Below, in pieces: positions 8,597 to 19,000 of a DNA stretch of 64,000 nucleotides (position 1 is the stretch's first letter; each line of letters starts with the position of its first letter). Source of the DNA: Pseudomonas sp. FP453 (lineage in GTDB: Bacteria; Pseudomonadota; Gammaproteobacteria; Pseudomonadales; Pseudomonadaceae). The position numbers and the translations under genes are program-made. Below the pieces are notes generated by a model. The model made no database searches. It worked only from the letters and a program-made list of their open reading frames with translations, and had not been told where the DNA came from. The stretch covers positions 3,476,501 through 3,540,500 of the forward strand of contig NZ_CP117435.1 in the NCBI RefSeq assembly GCF_030687495.1. Direction: 5' to 3'.

Positions 8597-10591
8597 TTAG
8601 TGGGCCGCGGCCAAGACCTCATCGCACTTCGGGCAAAACTCGTGTTCGCCCGCGAGGTAGCCGTGCACCGGGCAGATCGAAAACGTCGGCGTGACCGTGA
8701 GGTACGGCAGGCGGAAACGCCCCAGTGCCTTGCGCACCAATTGCTTGCAGGCCTGGGTCGAAGAAATCTGTTCGGCCATATAAAGGTGCAACACGGTGCC
8801 GCCGGTGTACTTGCATTGCAGTTCGTCTTGCAGCTCCAGGGCCTCGAACGGGTCCTGGGTAAAACCCACCGGCAGTTGCGAAGAATTGGTGTAGTACGGC
8901 GCGACGTCGCTGCCGGCTTGCAGGATGTCTGGGTAACGCTTGCGATCTTCCTTGGCGAAGCGGTAAGTGGTGCCTTCCGCCGGCGTCGCTTCGAGGTTGT
9001 AGAGGTGGCCGGTGTCTTCCTGGAAACGCAGCAAGGTGGCGCGCACATGGTCGAGCAGCTTGAGAGCGAACTCCCGCCCCTGGGCGGTGTGCATGCCCTG
9101 CTCGTCGCCGCTGAAATTGCGCAGCATCTCGTGCATGCCATTGAGGCCGATGGTGGAGAAGTGATTGCGCAGCGTGCCCAGGTAGCGCTTGGTGTACGGG
9201 TAGAGACCGGCATCCATATGGTGCTGGATCACCTTGCGCTTGACCTCCAGGCTTTCCATCGCCAGCTGCATCAGTTGATCGAGGCGTTGCAGCAGGCCCG
9301 AGGTTTCGCCCTTGAACAGATAACCCAGGCGCGCGCAGTTGATCGTCACCACGCCCAGGCTGCCGGTCTGCTCCGCCGAACCGAACAAACCACCGCCGCG
9401 CTTGAGCAACTCGCGCACGTCCAATTGCAGGCGACAGCACATCGAGCGCACCTGGTTGGGCTGCATATCGGAATTGAGGAAGTTCTGGAAATACGGCAAG
9501 CCATAGCGCGCCGTCATCTCGAACAGGCGGTCGGCGTTGGCGCTGTCCCACGGGAAATCGTGGGTGATGTTGTAGGTCGGGATCGGGAAGGTGAACACCC
9601 GGCCCTTGGCGTCCCCGGCCTGCATCACTTCGATGTAGGCGCGGTTGATCAGCTCCATTTCGGCCTGCAGGTCGCCATAGGCGAACGGCATTTCTTCACC
9701 GCCGATCACCGGGATTTGCTCGCGCAGGTCTTCCGGGCACACCCAGTCGAACGTCAGGTTGGTGAACGGCGTCTGGGTGCCCCAGCGCGACGGCACGTTG
9801 AGGTTGTAAATGAACTCCTGCACCGCCTGGCGCACTTCGGGGTAGCTCAGTTGATCCTTGCGCACATAGGGCGCCAGGTAGGTGTCGAACGAACTGAATG
9901 CCTGCGCCCCGGCCCATTCGTTTTGCAGGGTGCCGAGGAAGTTGACCATCTGCCCCAGCGCGCTGCTCAAGTGCTTGGGCGGCCCCGCCTCGACCCGTCC
10001 CGGTACGCCGTTGAGGCCTTCGTGCAGCAACGAGCGCAGCGACCAGCCGGCGCAGTAGCCGGCGAGCATGTCCAGGTCGTGGATATGCAGGTCAGCCTCG
10101 CGGTGGGCGCGGCCGATCTGTTCGCTGTAGACCTCGTCGAGCCAGTAATTGGCGGTGACTTTGCCTGCGACATTGAGGACCAGGCCGCCGAGGGAATAGC
10201 CCTGGTTGGCGTTGGCTTGCACGCGCCAGTCTTCGCGGTCGAGGTATTCGTTCATTGAGGTGGCGACTTCCACCAGGGTCTTGCGGTCGCGGCGCAGGCG
10301 GCCGTGTTGTTCGCGGTAGACGATGTAGGCGCGCATTGAGCGGAAGTGGCCGGCGTCCATCAATACGCGTTCGACGCTGTCCTGGATTTGTTCGACGTCC
10401 AACTGGTCGATGCCTCTTAGGCGGGCCAGTACTGCCCCCAGTAAGAGGTCGGCTTCGGGGGGCTGGTATTCGGTGGTGGCGTTGCCGGCGGCGATCAGGG
10501 CCTGGCGGATTTTTTCGGCGTCGAAGGGGGCCTGGGTGCCGTCACGTTTGTAGAGGTGGGTGCTGGCCAGCGGGGTGAGAGCGGTTTGCAT
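8597..10591 (-). CDS. nrdD: Anaerobic (class III) ribonucleoside-triphosphate reductase, large subunit
   Basis: 664 residues. An N-terminal ATP-cone (KRDGTQAPFDAEKIRQALI, ~13-100) is followed by the ten-stranded barrel with the catalytic Cys region (QVRSMCCRLQLD) and conserved blocks such as HIHDLDMLAGYC and NPSSQ-like NSSQLPVG. The C-terminus has a four-Cys zinc site (CPVHGYLAGEHEFCPKC) and then stops, without the glycyl-radical loop; that loop is supplied by the next small gene. The enzyme reduces NTPs to dNTPs without oxygen. An Anr/Dnr-type box lies 87-100 bases upstream, consistent with anaerobic induction. Confidence 0.92.
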   Translation of the reverse strand: MQTALTPLASTHLYKRDGTQAPFDAEKIRQALIAAGNATTEYQPPEADLLLGAVLARLRGIDQLDVEQIQDSVERVLMDAGHFRSMRAYIVYREQHGRLRRDRKTLVEVATSMNEYLDREDWRVQANANQGYSLGGLVLNVAGKVTANYWLDEVYSEQIGRAHREADLHIHDLDMLAGYCAGWSLRSLLHEGLNGVPGRVEAGPPKHLSSALGQMVNFLGTLQNEWAGAQAFSSFDTYLAPYVRKDQLSYPEVRQAVQEFIYNLNVPSRWGTQTPFTNLTFDWVCPEDLREQIPVIGGEEMPFAYGDLQAEMELINRAYIEVMQAGDAKGRVFTFPIPTYNITHDFPWDSANADRLFEMTARYGLPYFQNFLNSDMQPNQVRSMCCRLQLDVRELLKRGGGLFGSAEQTGSLGVVTINCARLGYLFKGETSGLLQRLDQLMQLAMESLEVKRKVIQHHMDAGLYPYTKRYLGTLRNHFSTIGLNGMHEMLRNFSGDEQGMHTAQGREFALKLLDHVRATLLRFQEDTGHLYNLEATPAEGTTYRFAKEDRKRYPDILQAGSDVAPYYTNSSQLPVGFTQDPFEALELQDELQCKYTGGTVLHLYMAEQISSTQACKQLVRKALGRFRLPYLTVTPTFSICPVHGYLAGEHEFCPKCDEVLAAAH

Positions 10592-10677
10592 TTTTGGCTC
10601 CTAGCACTACATATAGATGTTTTTTGTTTACTAGACACAAGATGCAGTGATGGTATGGAGGTTGGTTTGGGGGAGCA

Positions 10678-10691
10678 TTGATCGGGGTCAA
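10678..10691 (-). promoter_or_regulatory. Anr/Dnr box upstream of nrdD
   Basis: TTGATCGGGGTCAA matches the TTGAT-N4-ATCAA consensus with one mismatch. Centred ~93 bases before the nrdD ATG, it leaves room for a class II promoter and a ~50-base leader. Confidence 0.7.
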
Positions 10692-10710
10692 GTTTTTTCA
10701 GATCGGGTGT

Positions 10711-11219
10711 ATATCCGTTTCTTGGGTAACGGCCACTTATGGTTCCGCTCTTACAGCGGCTCACTTTTGAAGAGCGCAAAAGTAAGCAAAACGCTCTTGC
10801 CCCAACACTCGGTGCCTCGCCTAGGCTCGGCATGCCCGTAATCCGACATGGATTTGGGGGGCCGCCGCCACGCGCCATCCATGTCGAATTCCGGCCAGCG
10901 TGTTTAACGGGGCGCCCAAGATCAAAATCAAAAGCAAAGCGCGGCGGCCTAATAGCCGACCGAGTCTCTGGAGCTGACGCGTTCCCTTATGGGAGCTGGC
11001 TTGCCTGCGATGGCATCAACTGGGTGTACCTGATGTACCGAGTTGTCTGCATCGCAGGCAAGCCAGCTCCCACATTTCAAACCGAGATCGACACAAAAAA
11101 TCGGTCGGCTCCAAGGCCGCCGCGCTTTTGCTTTTGACCTTACTTGCCCCGTCAAACACGCTGGCCGAACGCAGGCTCGAATCCGTGGGTAACCCGGCAG
11201 GACGCCGGGTTAGCCGCCA
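10711..11219. repeat. Large near-palindromic intergenic repeat, copy A
   Basis: A ~510-base element filling the gap between nrdD and moaA. From the left: TATCCGTTTCTTGGGTAACG, a hairpin TTCCGCTCTTACAGCGG, CCCAACACTCGGTGCCTCGC, a ...GACATGGATTTGGGG module, GCCAGCGTGTTTAACGGGG, a nested REPIN (10991-11072), and then inverted sequences ending with the AACCCGGCAGGACGCCGGGTT hairpin beside the moaA stop. Copies B and C are longer and show both arms. Open frames inside it are artefacts of the repeat. Confidence 0.8.
10991..11072. repeat. REPIN nested in repeat copy A
   Basis: GGGAGCTGGCTTGCCTGCGA and its reverse complement flank a ~40-base centre, as in the REPINs at 5913 and 25657. Confidence 0.8.
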
Positions 11220-12196
11220 CTCATATTCATAAACCGCACCACCTGCACCTCCCCCGCCCCCGTAAATTCATGCCGCAGCGGCTTCCCCTTCAACGCCCTG
11301 TGCAACGCCTCGATCAACGGCCCATCCTCCAACGGATACCCCCTGAGCAACCCCCGCAAATCCACCGAATCCTCCTGCCCCAAACACAACAAAAGCCTCC
11401 CCTCCACCGTCACCCGCACCCGATTACAACTGCCACAAAAATTATGCGAATTAGGTGAAATAAACCCGATCCGCGTCCGAGGATGCCGCGCCAACCGCAC
11501 ATACCTCGCTGGGCCGCCGCTGCTCTCGGCGCTGTCGAGCAACGCGTATTCACTGGCGATCACCGCACGCACGTCGTCGCTGGGGCAAAACGTCTCCCCC
11601 CGCGACCGCCCCACATCCCCCAGAGGCATCTCCTCGATAAAACTGATATCGATCCCCCGCTCAATGGCATACCGCACCAACCCCGGTACCTCATCAAAAT
11701 TGCGCCCCTTCATCACCACACAATTAAGCTTGACCCGCTCAAACCCCGCACCACTGGCCGCGTCGATCCCGTCCAGCACCTGGCGCAAATCACCGTTGCG
11801 CGTGATCGCCCGAAACCGCTCAGGATCAAGGCTGTCGAGGCTGATATTCATGCGCTTGACCCCCGCCTCCACCAACGGCCGCGCCAACCGCGCCAGTTGC
11901 GAGCCATTGCTGGTCATCACCAACTCACGCAAGCCCGGCAATGCCGCAATGTTGCGGCACAGCCCGACAATCCCCGGACGGATCAGCGGTTCCCCACCGG
12001 TGAGGCGGATCTTGCGCACGCCCTGCCCCACAAACAACGCAGCCAGGCGCTCCAACTCTTCCAGGCTCAGCACCTGCTGGCGCGGCAGGAAGGTCATGGT
12101 TTTCGCCATGCAATACACACAGCGAAAATCACAACGGTCAGTCACCGACAAGCGCAAGTAGTCAATCGAACGGCCGAGCCCATCCACCAGGCTCAT
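11210..12196 (-). CDS. moaA: GTP 3',8-cyclase MoaA (molybdenum cofactor synthesis)
   Basis: 328 residues. The N-terminal radical-SAM cluster (CDFRCVYCM, residues ~19-27) and the second C-terminal cluster ([20 protein letters not shown]2C...C) are both intact, as is GGEPLIRPG. The protein converts GTP to 3',8-cyclo-GTP, the first step of molybdopterin synthesis. The start at 12196 directly follows the stop of the PPIase gene, so it is the last gene of the nar operon; a longer frame to 12259 lies inside that gene. Cofactor for NarG is the evident purpose. The 3' end abuts repeat copy A. Confidence 0.93.
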   Translation of the reverse strand: MSLVDGLGRSIDYLRLSVTDRCDFRCVYCMAKTMTFLPRQQVLSLEELERLAALFVGQGVRKIRLTGGEPLIRPGIVGLCRNIAALPGLRELVMTSNGSQLARLARPLVEAGVKRMNISLDSLDPERFRAITRNGDLRQVLDGIDAASGAGFERVKLNCVVMKGRNFDEVPGLVRYAIERGIDISFIEEMPLGDVGRSRGETFCPSDDVRAVIASEYALLDSAESSGGPARYVRLARHPRTRIGFISPNSHNFCGSCNRVRVTVEGRLLLCLGQEDSVDLRGLLRGYPLEDGPLIEALHRALKGKPLRHEFTGAGEVQVVRFMNMSGG

Positions 12197-12197
12197 G

Positions 12198-13091
12198 TCA
12201 CTGCGCCAACGGCGAGTCGGCGCCCTGCAAGGCGAGGCCACGGATATCCGCCGCGCCAATCAGGGTGTGCAGGTATTGCACCAGCGCCTTCTGCCACACG
12301 CCTTGCTGCAACTGGGTGCGGATCGCACCGGCCACCGCTTCATAGGGCAACGGCTGGCCTTCGACACGCTGGTCGATGCTGATCACGTGCCAGCCGTAGC
12401 GGCTTTCCAGGGGTTTGTCGGCCAGGCCCGGCGCCAGGGTGAACAGCTGGCGCTCCAGTTCCGGCACGGTCTGGCCCTTGCTGATCTGGCCCAGCGAACC
12501 GCCCTGGGCCTTGGAGGGACACGCCGAGTACTTGAGGGCCAGTTCGGCAAAGCTGCCGGGGGTTTGCGCCAGGCTCAGCAGCAGGATTTCCGCCTGCACA
12601 TGGGCCATCTGCCGCGCCTCGGCGTCGTCCGGTGCGCATTCGAGGAGGATATGCCGCACCGCCAGCAACGGCGCGCTGTGGAAGCGCCCGCGATTGCTCT
12701 CGAAGTAGTGCAGGCACGTCGCCTCGTCGCACTGCGGCACGCTGATTTCACGCTCCAGCAGCAGGCGTGTGGCCGCCTCTTCTTCGTTCTCGCCGGGGGC
12801 AATGTCCACCGCCAGCCCAAGCTCACTGATGCGCTGCTGCAACAGCTCGCGGATCACCAGCGCGCGGGCGGCCAGGTACACCGCCGACTCGCGGCTTTCC
12901 GCCGGGTGATACTGCAACTCCAGGGCCATCGCCTCGGGCGTGATAGGCACGCCGTTGACGCTGACGATGGGCCATTCCTGTTCACTGCTGGCGATCAACT
13001 CAGGCGCCGCCTCTGCCACCTCGACCACCTCGACTTCCGGCGCTGGCACCGACGACCCGCAACCTCCGCCACATCCGCATCCTGTTGTCAT
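12198..13091 (-). CDS. Peptidylprolyl isomerase (PpiC/NifM-like) of the nar operon
   Basis: 297 residues. It starts with an odd Cys/Gly-rich tail ([14 protein letters not shown]), then an acidic/Pro linker and a SurA-like N-domain. The C-terminal parvulin domain (~150-255) shows [29 protein letters not shown] and [13 protein letters not shown]. There is no export signal, so it should act in the cytosol, probably in folding or cofactor insertion of the nitrate reductase; this role is inferred from its fixed place between narI and moaA. It starts 10 bases after narI ends. Confidence 0.85.
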   Translation of the reverse strand: MTTGCGCGGGCGSSVPAPEVEVVEVAEAAPELIASSEQEWPIVSVNGVPITPEAMALELQYHPAESRESAVYLAARALVIRELLQQRISELGLAVDIAPGENEEEAATRLLLEREISVPQCDEATCLHYFESNRGRFHSAPLLAVRHILLECAPDDAEARQMAHVQAEILLLSLAQTPGSFAELALKYSACPSKAQGGSLGQISKGQTVPELERQLFTLAPGLADKPLESRYGWHVISIDQRVEGQPLPYEAVAGAIRTQLQQGVWQKALVQYLHTLIGAADIRGLALQGADSPLAQ

Positions 13092-13101
13092 GACCGTCTC
13101 C

Positions 13102-13782
13102 TCACGACTTCTGCCGCACGATTTGATAACGCCGCCCCAGGTACCAGATCGGTGCGCTGACCACGTGCACCAAGCGGGTAAACGGGAACAGCACGAACAA
13201 GGTCAGGCCCAGCGCCACATGGGCCTTGTAGATCAGCGACACCGGCGCAATCGCCGCCGCTGCTTCCACTGGCCGCAGCAGCACCACGTTCTGCGCCCAG
13301 TCGGCGAGCATCACCATCACCGAGCCGTCCATATGGCCGGTGGACGCGACGATGGTCAGCAAACCCAGCAGCAACTGCGCGAGCAGCACCAGCAGGATGA
13401 GGATGTCCGACGCACTCGACGTCGCCCGCACCCGTGGATCGCTGAGGCGGCGTTTGACCAGCATCAGCAGGCCCACCAGGCACAGCAGGCCGAAGAAGCC
13501 ACCGGAGACCATCGCCAGCAACTGCTTGTTTTCGGTGCTGATGACGTGGTGGTACACCGACGCCGGCGTGAGCAGGCCTACAAAATGCCCGGCCAATACA
13601 AACAGCACGCCGATATGGAACAAGTTGCTCGCCACGCGCATGCCACGGTTGTTGAGCATCTGGCTGGAGCCGGCCTTCCAGGTGTACTGCGCCAGGTCGA
13701 ACCGCGCCCAGCTGCCCAACAGGCAGATCGCCAGGGCGACATAGGGATACACCCCGAATACCAGCAAATTCCACTTAGACAT
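13102..13782 (-). CDS. narI: Respiratory nitrate reductase gamma subunit NarI
   Basis: 226 residues, the standard NarI length. Five hydrophobic helices; His residues in the second helix (NLFHIGVLFVLAGHFVG) and near the end (KAHVALGLTLFVLFPFTRLVHV) are the expected ligands of the two b hemes. It anchors NarGH to the inner membrane and takes electrons from ubiquinol. The ATG at 13782 overlaps the narJ end by 8 bases, typical of translational coupling. Confidence 0.95.
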   Translation of the reverse strand: MSKWNLLVFGVYPYVALAICLLGSWARFDLAQYTWKAGSSQMLNNRGMRVASNLFHIGVLFVLAGHFVGLLTPASVYHHVISTENKQLLAMVSGGFFGLLCLVGLLMLVKRRLSDPRVRATSSASDILILLVLLAQLLLGLLTIVASTGHMDGSVMVMLADWAQNVVLLRPVEAAAAIAPVSLIYKAHVALGLTLFVLFPFTRLVHVVSAPIWYLGRRYQIVRQKS

Positions 13783-14530
13783 TACCCACCTCCCCGGCCG
13801 GCACGGCGGCCGGCCCTTGCTGCTGAAAATCCACCCAGTGCAACGGCACGGCGCTTTCTTCGCGGGCCTTGCCCGGAGCACTCGGCATGGCACTGCAACG
13901 GTCCTGCTGTTCGGCCTGCATGAAATCCACGGCCTCCTCCTCCCAGACCTTGTCGAGGGCTTCGAGGGAGTCGTCACGCGGCTCGGCCGCCACTTGCGCA
14001 CGCACCTCGGCCACGGCCTGGTGCGGCTCGGCGCCGGCGATCTGCAACAGTGCACGGAAGCAACTGGCGTAGGCGCTCTCGCGCTCTTCCAGGCGCGCGC
14101 CGAGCAAGGCCAGCAGGTGCGCCACATCCGCCAGGCCCTCGCGGGCCTCGATGTCTTCGCGGGTGGACAAGAACTCCAGGTACAGCGGGATGTAGTCCGG
14201 CAGCTCCTTGACGCCAATGGCAAACCCGGCGGCCTCGTACTGGGCCATCATGTCCACCATGGCCTGGCCACGGTCACGGGATTCGCCGTGCACGTGTTCA
14301 AACAACAGCAGCGACAACGAACGCCCACGGCCAAACAGCGCGCCGTAGTGTTCCTGGCCGTCCATCAGGTCGTTGGCGCAGATCAGTTCGAGCAATTCGA
14401 ACAGCGCACCGCGTTGCTTGGGGCTGATTTCCCGCGACTCGATAATCGCCTGCTCCAACTCATCGCGGCCGTTCACCAGGCGTTCGGTGGGGTAGTCCAG
14501 CAGCAGCGAAATCACTTTAAGAATGCGCAT
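13775..14530 (-). CDS. narJ: Nitrate reductase molybdenum-cofactor assembly chaperone NarJ
   Basis: 251 residues. The TorD/NarJ all-helical domain is recognisable from ISLLLDYPTERLVNG and the core LFEHVHGESRDRGQAM through LPDYIPLYLEFLS. It binds the NarG N-terminus and is needed for molybdenum-cofactor insertion; it is not part of the final enzyme. The tail after ~200 is low in conservation and Glu/Gln-rich. Starts 3 bases after narH and overlaps narI. Confidence 0.95.
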   Translation of the reverse strand: MRILKVISLLLDYPTERLVNGRDELEQAIIESREISPKQRGALFELLELICANDLMDGQEHYGALFGRGRSLSLLLFEHVHGESRDRGQAMVDMMAQYEAAGFAIGVKELPDYIPLYLEFLSTREDIEAREGLADVAHLLALLGARLEERESAYASCFRALLQIAGAEPHQAVAEVRAQVAAEPRDDSLEALDKVWEEEAVDFMQAEQQDRCSAMPSAPGKAREESAVPLHWVDFQQQGPAAVPAGEVGNV

Positions 14531-14533
14531 GGC

Positions 14534-16072
14534 TCAGTCCTCCCAGATCTGTACGGTTTTCAGCACGTCGCGGCGGTTGGCCTTCTTCGCGCCGAACATA
14601 TTGGTGTCGGAACTGCCGCTGCAGCCGCTGCCAAAGCTGAAGCCACAACCGGAACGCTCGGCGAACGCGTCGCTCATGGCGTCTTCACGGTGGGCGCTAG
14701 GGACGACAAAACGGTCCTCGTAATTGGCGATGGCCAGGTAGCGGTACATCTCTTCCACCTGGGGCACGCTGAGACCGACGTCTTCGAGCACTTGCAGGTC
14801 CTGCACGCCGTCCACTTGCTGGGAGCGCTTGAACGCACGCATGGCCAACAGGCGTTTCAGGGCGCGCTTGACCGGTTTTTCATCGCCTGCCGTGAGCATG
14901 TTGGCCAGGTAACGCAGGGGGATGCGCAGGCTGTCGACATCCGGGATCACGCCGTTCATGCCCACGGTGCCGGCAGCGGCGGCGTTCTGGATCGGCGAGA
15001 GTGGCGGCACGTACCAGACCATCGGCAAAGTGCGGTACTCAGGGTGCAATGGCAGGGCGAGCTTCCAGTCCACGGCCATTTTGTACACCGGCGAACGCTG
15101 CGCCGAGTCGATCACCGACTGCGGCACGCCATCGGCCAGGGCCTGGCGGATCACTGCGGGGTCGTTGGGGTCGAGGAAGATCTCCAGCTGCTTCTCGTAC
15201 AGGTCCTGCTCGCTGGCGGTGCTCGCCACTTCGCTGATGCGGTCGGCGTCGTAGAGCAACACGCCGAGGTAGCGGATGCGGCCGACGCAGGTTTCAGCGC
15301 ACACGGTGGGCATGCCGGCTTCGATGCGCGGGTAGCAGAAGATGCACTTCTCGGATTTGCCGCTCTTCCAGTTGAAGTAGATCTTCTTGTACGGGCAGCC
15401 GCTGATGCACATGCGCCAGCCACGGCATTTTTCCTGGTCGATCAGCACAATGCCGTCTTCTTCACGCTTGTAGATCGCGCCGCTGGGGCACGACGCCGCG
15501 CACGCCGGGTTGAGGCAGTGCTCGCACAGGCGCGGCAGGTACATCATGAAGGTGTTTTCGTACTCGCCGTAGATGTCGGCCTGGATCTGGTCGAAGTTCT
15601 TGTCCTTGCGGCGCTTGGCAAACTCGGTGCCGAGGATTTCTTCCCAGTTGGGGCCCCACTCGATTTTCTGCATGCGCTTGCCCGACACCACCGAACGCGG
15701 GCGTGCGGTGGGTTGGTGCTCGCCGAGCGGCGCGGTGTGCAGGTGCTGGTAGTCGAAGTCGAACGGCTCGTAGTAGTCGTCCAGGCCCGGCAGGTCGGGG
15801 TTGGCGAACAGGTTGGCGAGCACGCGGAACTTGCCGCCGATACGCGGGTTGATACTGCCGTTGGCGTTGCGCACCCAGCCGCCCTTCCACTTGTCCTGGT
15901 TCTCCCACTCCTTGGGGTAGCCGATGCCGGGTTTCGATTCGACGTTGTTGAACCAGGCGTATTCCATGCCTTCGCGGCTGGTCCACACGTTTTTGCAGGT
16001 GATCGAGCAGGTGTGGCAGCCGATGCATTTGTCCAGGTTGAGGACCATGCCGATTTGTGAGCGGATCTTCAT
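14534..16072 (-). CDS. narH: Respiratory nitrate reductase beta subunit NarH
   Basis: 512 residues, the usual size. Four Fe-S cluster motifs are visible: CIGCHTCSITCK near the start, CEHCLNPACAASCPSGA, CRGWRMCISGC (Trp replacing one Cys, the mark of the [3Fe-4S] site) and CIFCYPRIEAGMPTVCAETC. It carries electrons from NarI hemes to NarG. The start MKIRSQIGMVLNLDK at 16072 is one base after the narG stop; the frame to 16171 is inside narG. Ends with a Cys/Gly/Ser-rich stretch (SGCGFSFGSGCSG). Confidence 0.96.
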   Translation of the reverse strand: MKIRSQIGMVLNLDKCIGCHTCSITCKNVWTSREGMEYAWFNNVESKPGIGYPKEWENQDKWKGGWVRNANGSINPRIGGKFRVLANLFANPDLPGLDDYYEPFDFDYQHLHTAPLGEHQPTARPRSVVSGKRMQKIEWGPNWEEILGTEFAKRRKDKNFDQIQADIYGEYENTFMMYLPRLCEHCLNPACAASCPSGAIYKREEDGIVLIDQEKCRGWRMCISGCPYKKIYFNWKSGKSEKCIFCYPRIEAGMPTVCAETCVGRIRYLGVLLYDADRISEVASTASEQDLYEKQLEIFLDPNDPAVIRQALADGVPQSVIDSAQRSPVYKMAVDWKLALPLHPEYRTLPMVWYVPPLSPIQNAAAAGTVGMNGVIPDVDSLRIPLRYLANMLTAGDEKPVKRALKRLLAMRAFKRSQQVDGVQDLQVLEDVGLSVPQVEEMYRYLAIANYEDRFVVPSAHREDAMSDAFAERSGCGFSFGSGCSGSSDTNMFGAKKANRRDVLKTVQIWED

Positions 16073-16073
16073 C

Positions 16074-19000
16074 TCAGTTCTCCTCGATATCAGTCGGCAA
16101 TGGGCGTGGCAGGTCATCGCCGTGGGAGCCATCGAGCCAGTCGACCTTGGCCATCTTGCGCACCACGACAAACTCGTCGCGGTTGCAACCGACCGTGCCG
16201 TAATAGTTGAAACCGTAGGCCTGCTGGGCGTAGCCGCCGATCATGTGGGTCGGTTTGAGCACCACGCGGGTCACTGAGTTGTGGTGGCCGCCACGGGTCT
16301 TGGTGGTTTCCGAACCGGGCACGTTCACGATGCGTTCCTGGGCGTGGTACATCATCACCATGCCTTCCTTGACGCGCTGGCTGACCACCGCGCGGGCGGT
16401 CAGCGCGCCGTTGACGTTGAAGCATTCGATCCAGTCGTTGTCCTCGATGCCGGCACGCTTGGCGTCGATTTCCGAGAGCCACACAATCGGCCCGCCACGG
16501 CTGAGGGTGAGCATCAGCAGGTTGTCGCTGTAGGTGCTGTGGATGCCCCACTTCTGGTGCGGCGTGATCCAGTTCAGCACGATCTCCGGCTCGCCATTGC
16601 TGCGCTTGCCCTTCACGCCTTCGATGGTGCGGGTGTTGACCGGCGGCCGATAACTCATCAGCTGCTCACCGAACGCCTGCATCCACGGGTGGTCCTGGTA
16701 GAACTGCTGGCGGCCGGTGATGGTGCGCCATGGGATGTTTTCATGGACGTTGGTGTAGCCGGCGTTGTAGCTCACGTGCTCGTCTTCGAGGCCGGACCAG
16801 GTGGGGCTGGAAATGATCTTGCGCGGCTGCGCCTGGATATCGCGGAAACGGATGGCTTCGTGGGACTTGGAAATCGCCAGGTGGCTGTGGTCGATGCCGG
16901 TGAATTCCGACAGCGCGGCCCAGGCTTTCAGGGCGACCTTGCCGTTGGTTTCCGGGGCCAGGGACAGGATCACCTCGGCCGCGTCGATGGCCGTGTCGAT
17001 CTTCGGCCGCCCTTGGCTGATGCCCGCATCCCCTTCGTGATGATTCAGCTCGCCGAGGAACTCGACTTCTTCCTCGGTGTTCCAGTTGATGCCCTTGCCG
17101 CCGTTGCCGAGTTTTTCCAGCATCGGGCCGAGGGAGCTGAATTGCTTGTAGATGTTCGGGTAGTCGCGTTCCACCACCGCCATGTTTGGCGCGTTCTTGC
17201 CCGGCACGGGCGCCACACCGGCGCTTTTCCAGTCGGTGCCGCCAAATGGCTGGGCCAGTTCGCCGACGCTGTCATGCATCAGCGGTACGGTGACCAGGTC
17301 CTTTTCCACACCCAGGTGCCCGACCGCCATGGCGGAAAAGGCCTTGGCAATGCCCTTGTAGATTTCCCAGTCGGAGCGCGACTCCCACGCCGGGTCGATG
17401 GCCGCCGACAACGGGTGGATGAACGGGTGCATGTCCGAGGTGTTCATGTCGTCTTTTTCGTACCAGGTGGCGGTCGGCAAGACGATGTCGGAATACACGC
17501 AGGTGGACGACATGCGGAAGTCCAGCGTCGTCACCAGGTCCAACTTGCCGATGGCGCCGTCGTCGACCCATTCGGCTTCGGTCGGCTTGCTTTCGCCGCC
17601 AAAGCCGATGTCTTCGTTCATCACGCCGTTCTTGGTGCCCAACAGGTACTTGAGCATGTACTCATGGCCCTTGCCCGACGAGCCGAGCAGGTTGGAGCGC
17701 CAGATAAACATGTTGCGCGGGAAGTTCACCGGGCTGTCCGGTTGTTCGCAGGCAAAACGCAAGGAGCCGTCCTGCCAGGACTTGACCACGTAGTCTTTCG
17801 GCTCCATGCCCGCAGCGGCTGCTTCACGGCAGATATGCAGCGGGTTGCGGTTCAGTTGCGGCGCGCTGGGCAGCCAGCCGGCGCGTTCGGCGCGGATGTT
17901 GTAGTCCAGGGCGTGGGTGGGGAACTGGGACTTGTCCGCCAGGGGCGAGAGCACGTCGTGCATGTTCATTTTTTCGTGGCGCCACTGGGAGCTGTGGCCG
18001 TAGAAGAAGCTGGTGCCGTTCATTTGGCGGGGTGGGCGGTTCCAGTCCAGGCCAAAGGCCAGGGGCAGCCAGCCGCATTGCGGGCGCAGTTTTTCCTGGC
18101 CGACGTAGTGGGCCCAGCCGCCGCCGGTCTGGCCGACACAGCCGCAGAGCATGAGCATGTTGATCAGGCCACGGTAGTTCATGTCCATGTGGTACCAGTG
18201 GTTCATCGCCGCGCCGACGATGATCATTGAGCGGCCACGGGTCTTGTCGGCGTTGTCGGCGAACTCGCGGGCAATCTGGATCGCCTTCTCGCGGCTGACG
18301 CCGGTAATCGCCTCCTGCCACGCCGGGGTGCCGGGCACGCTGGCGTCGTCGTAGTCCCTGGCCACGTTGCTGCCGCCCAGGCCACGGTCGATGGCGAGGT
18401 TGGCCGCCGACAGGTCGAACACCGTGGCGACCTTGGCCACGCTGCCATCCGCCAACACCACGCTGTGCACCGGCACGCGGCGGAACTGCACGGCTTCACC
18501 GGCCACGTGCTGGAAGTGTTCGTGGGCTTCACCGGCAAAATACGGGAAGGCCACTTCGGCCACGTCGTCGCCGATCAGGCTGAGTTTCAGGTCGATGGCG
18601 CGGCCTTCACCGCCTTCTTTGGCGAGGATGTTCCACTTGCCCTTCTCGCCCCAGCGGTAGCCGATGGCGCCCTGTGGCGAGACCAGCGCGCCGCTTTCGT
18701 CGAGGGCGATGGTTTTCCATTCCGGGTTGTTGTCCTGGCCGAGGTTGTCGATCAGGTCCGAGGCGCGCAGGAAGCGATCCGGCTGGAAGCCCGCGCCCGG
18801 CGCCGTGCCGAGCATCGGCTTGAGCATCACCAGCACCGGCAGGTCGGTGTAGCGCTTGGCGTAGTCGGTGAAATACGGGCTCGGGTGGTCCAGGTGAAAT
18901 TCCTTGAAGATCACATGGTTGAAGGCCTGGGCCAACGCGGCGTCGGTGCCCTGCTTGGGGTTGAGCCACAGGTCGGTGAGCTTGGCCACTTCCGAATAGT

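Noticed and set aside
8600..10258. A 552-codon plus-strand frame antisense to nrdD
   Set aside because: Same cause; no start signal or motif.
13817..16060. A 747-codon open frame on the plus strand over narJ/narH
   Set aside because: It is the mirror of high-GC nar genes, rich in Gly/Ala/Val/His/Gln with no domain, and lacks a ribosome site.
16281..18230. A 649-codon open frame on the plus strand within narG
   Set aside because: Antisense artefact of strong third-position GC in narG; composition is not protein-like.
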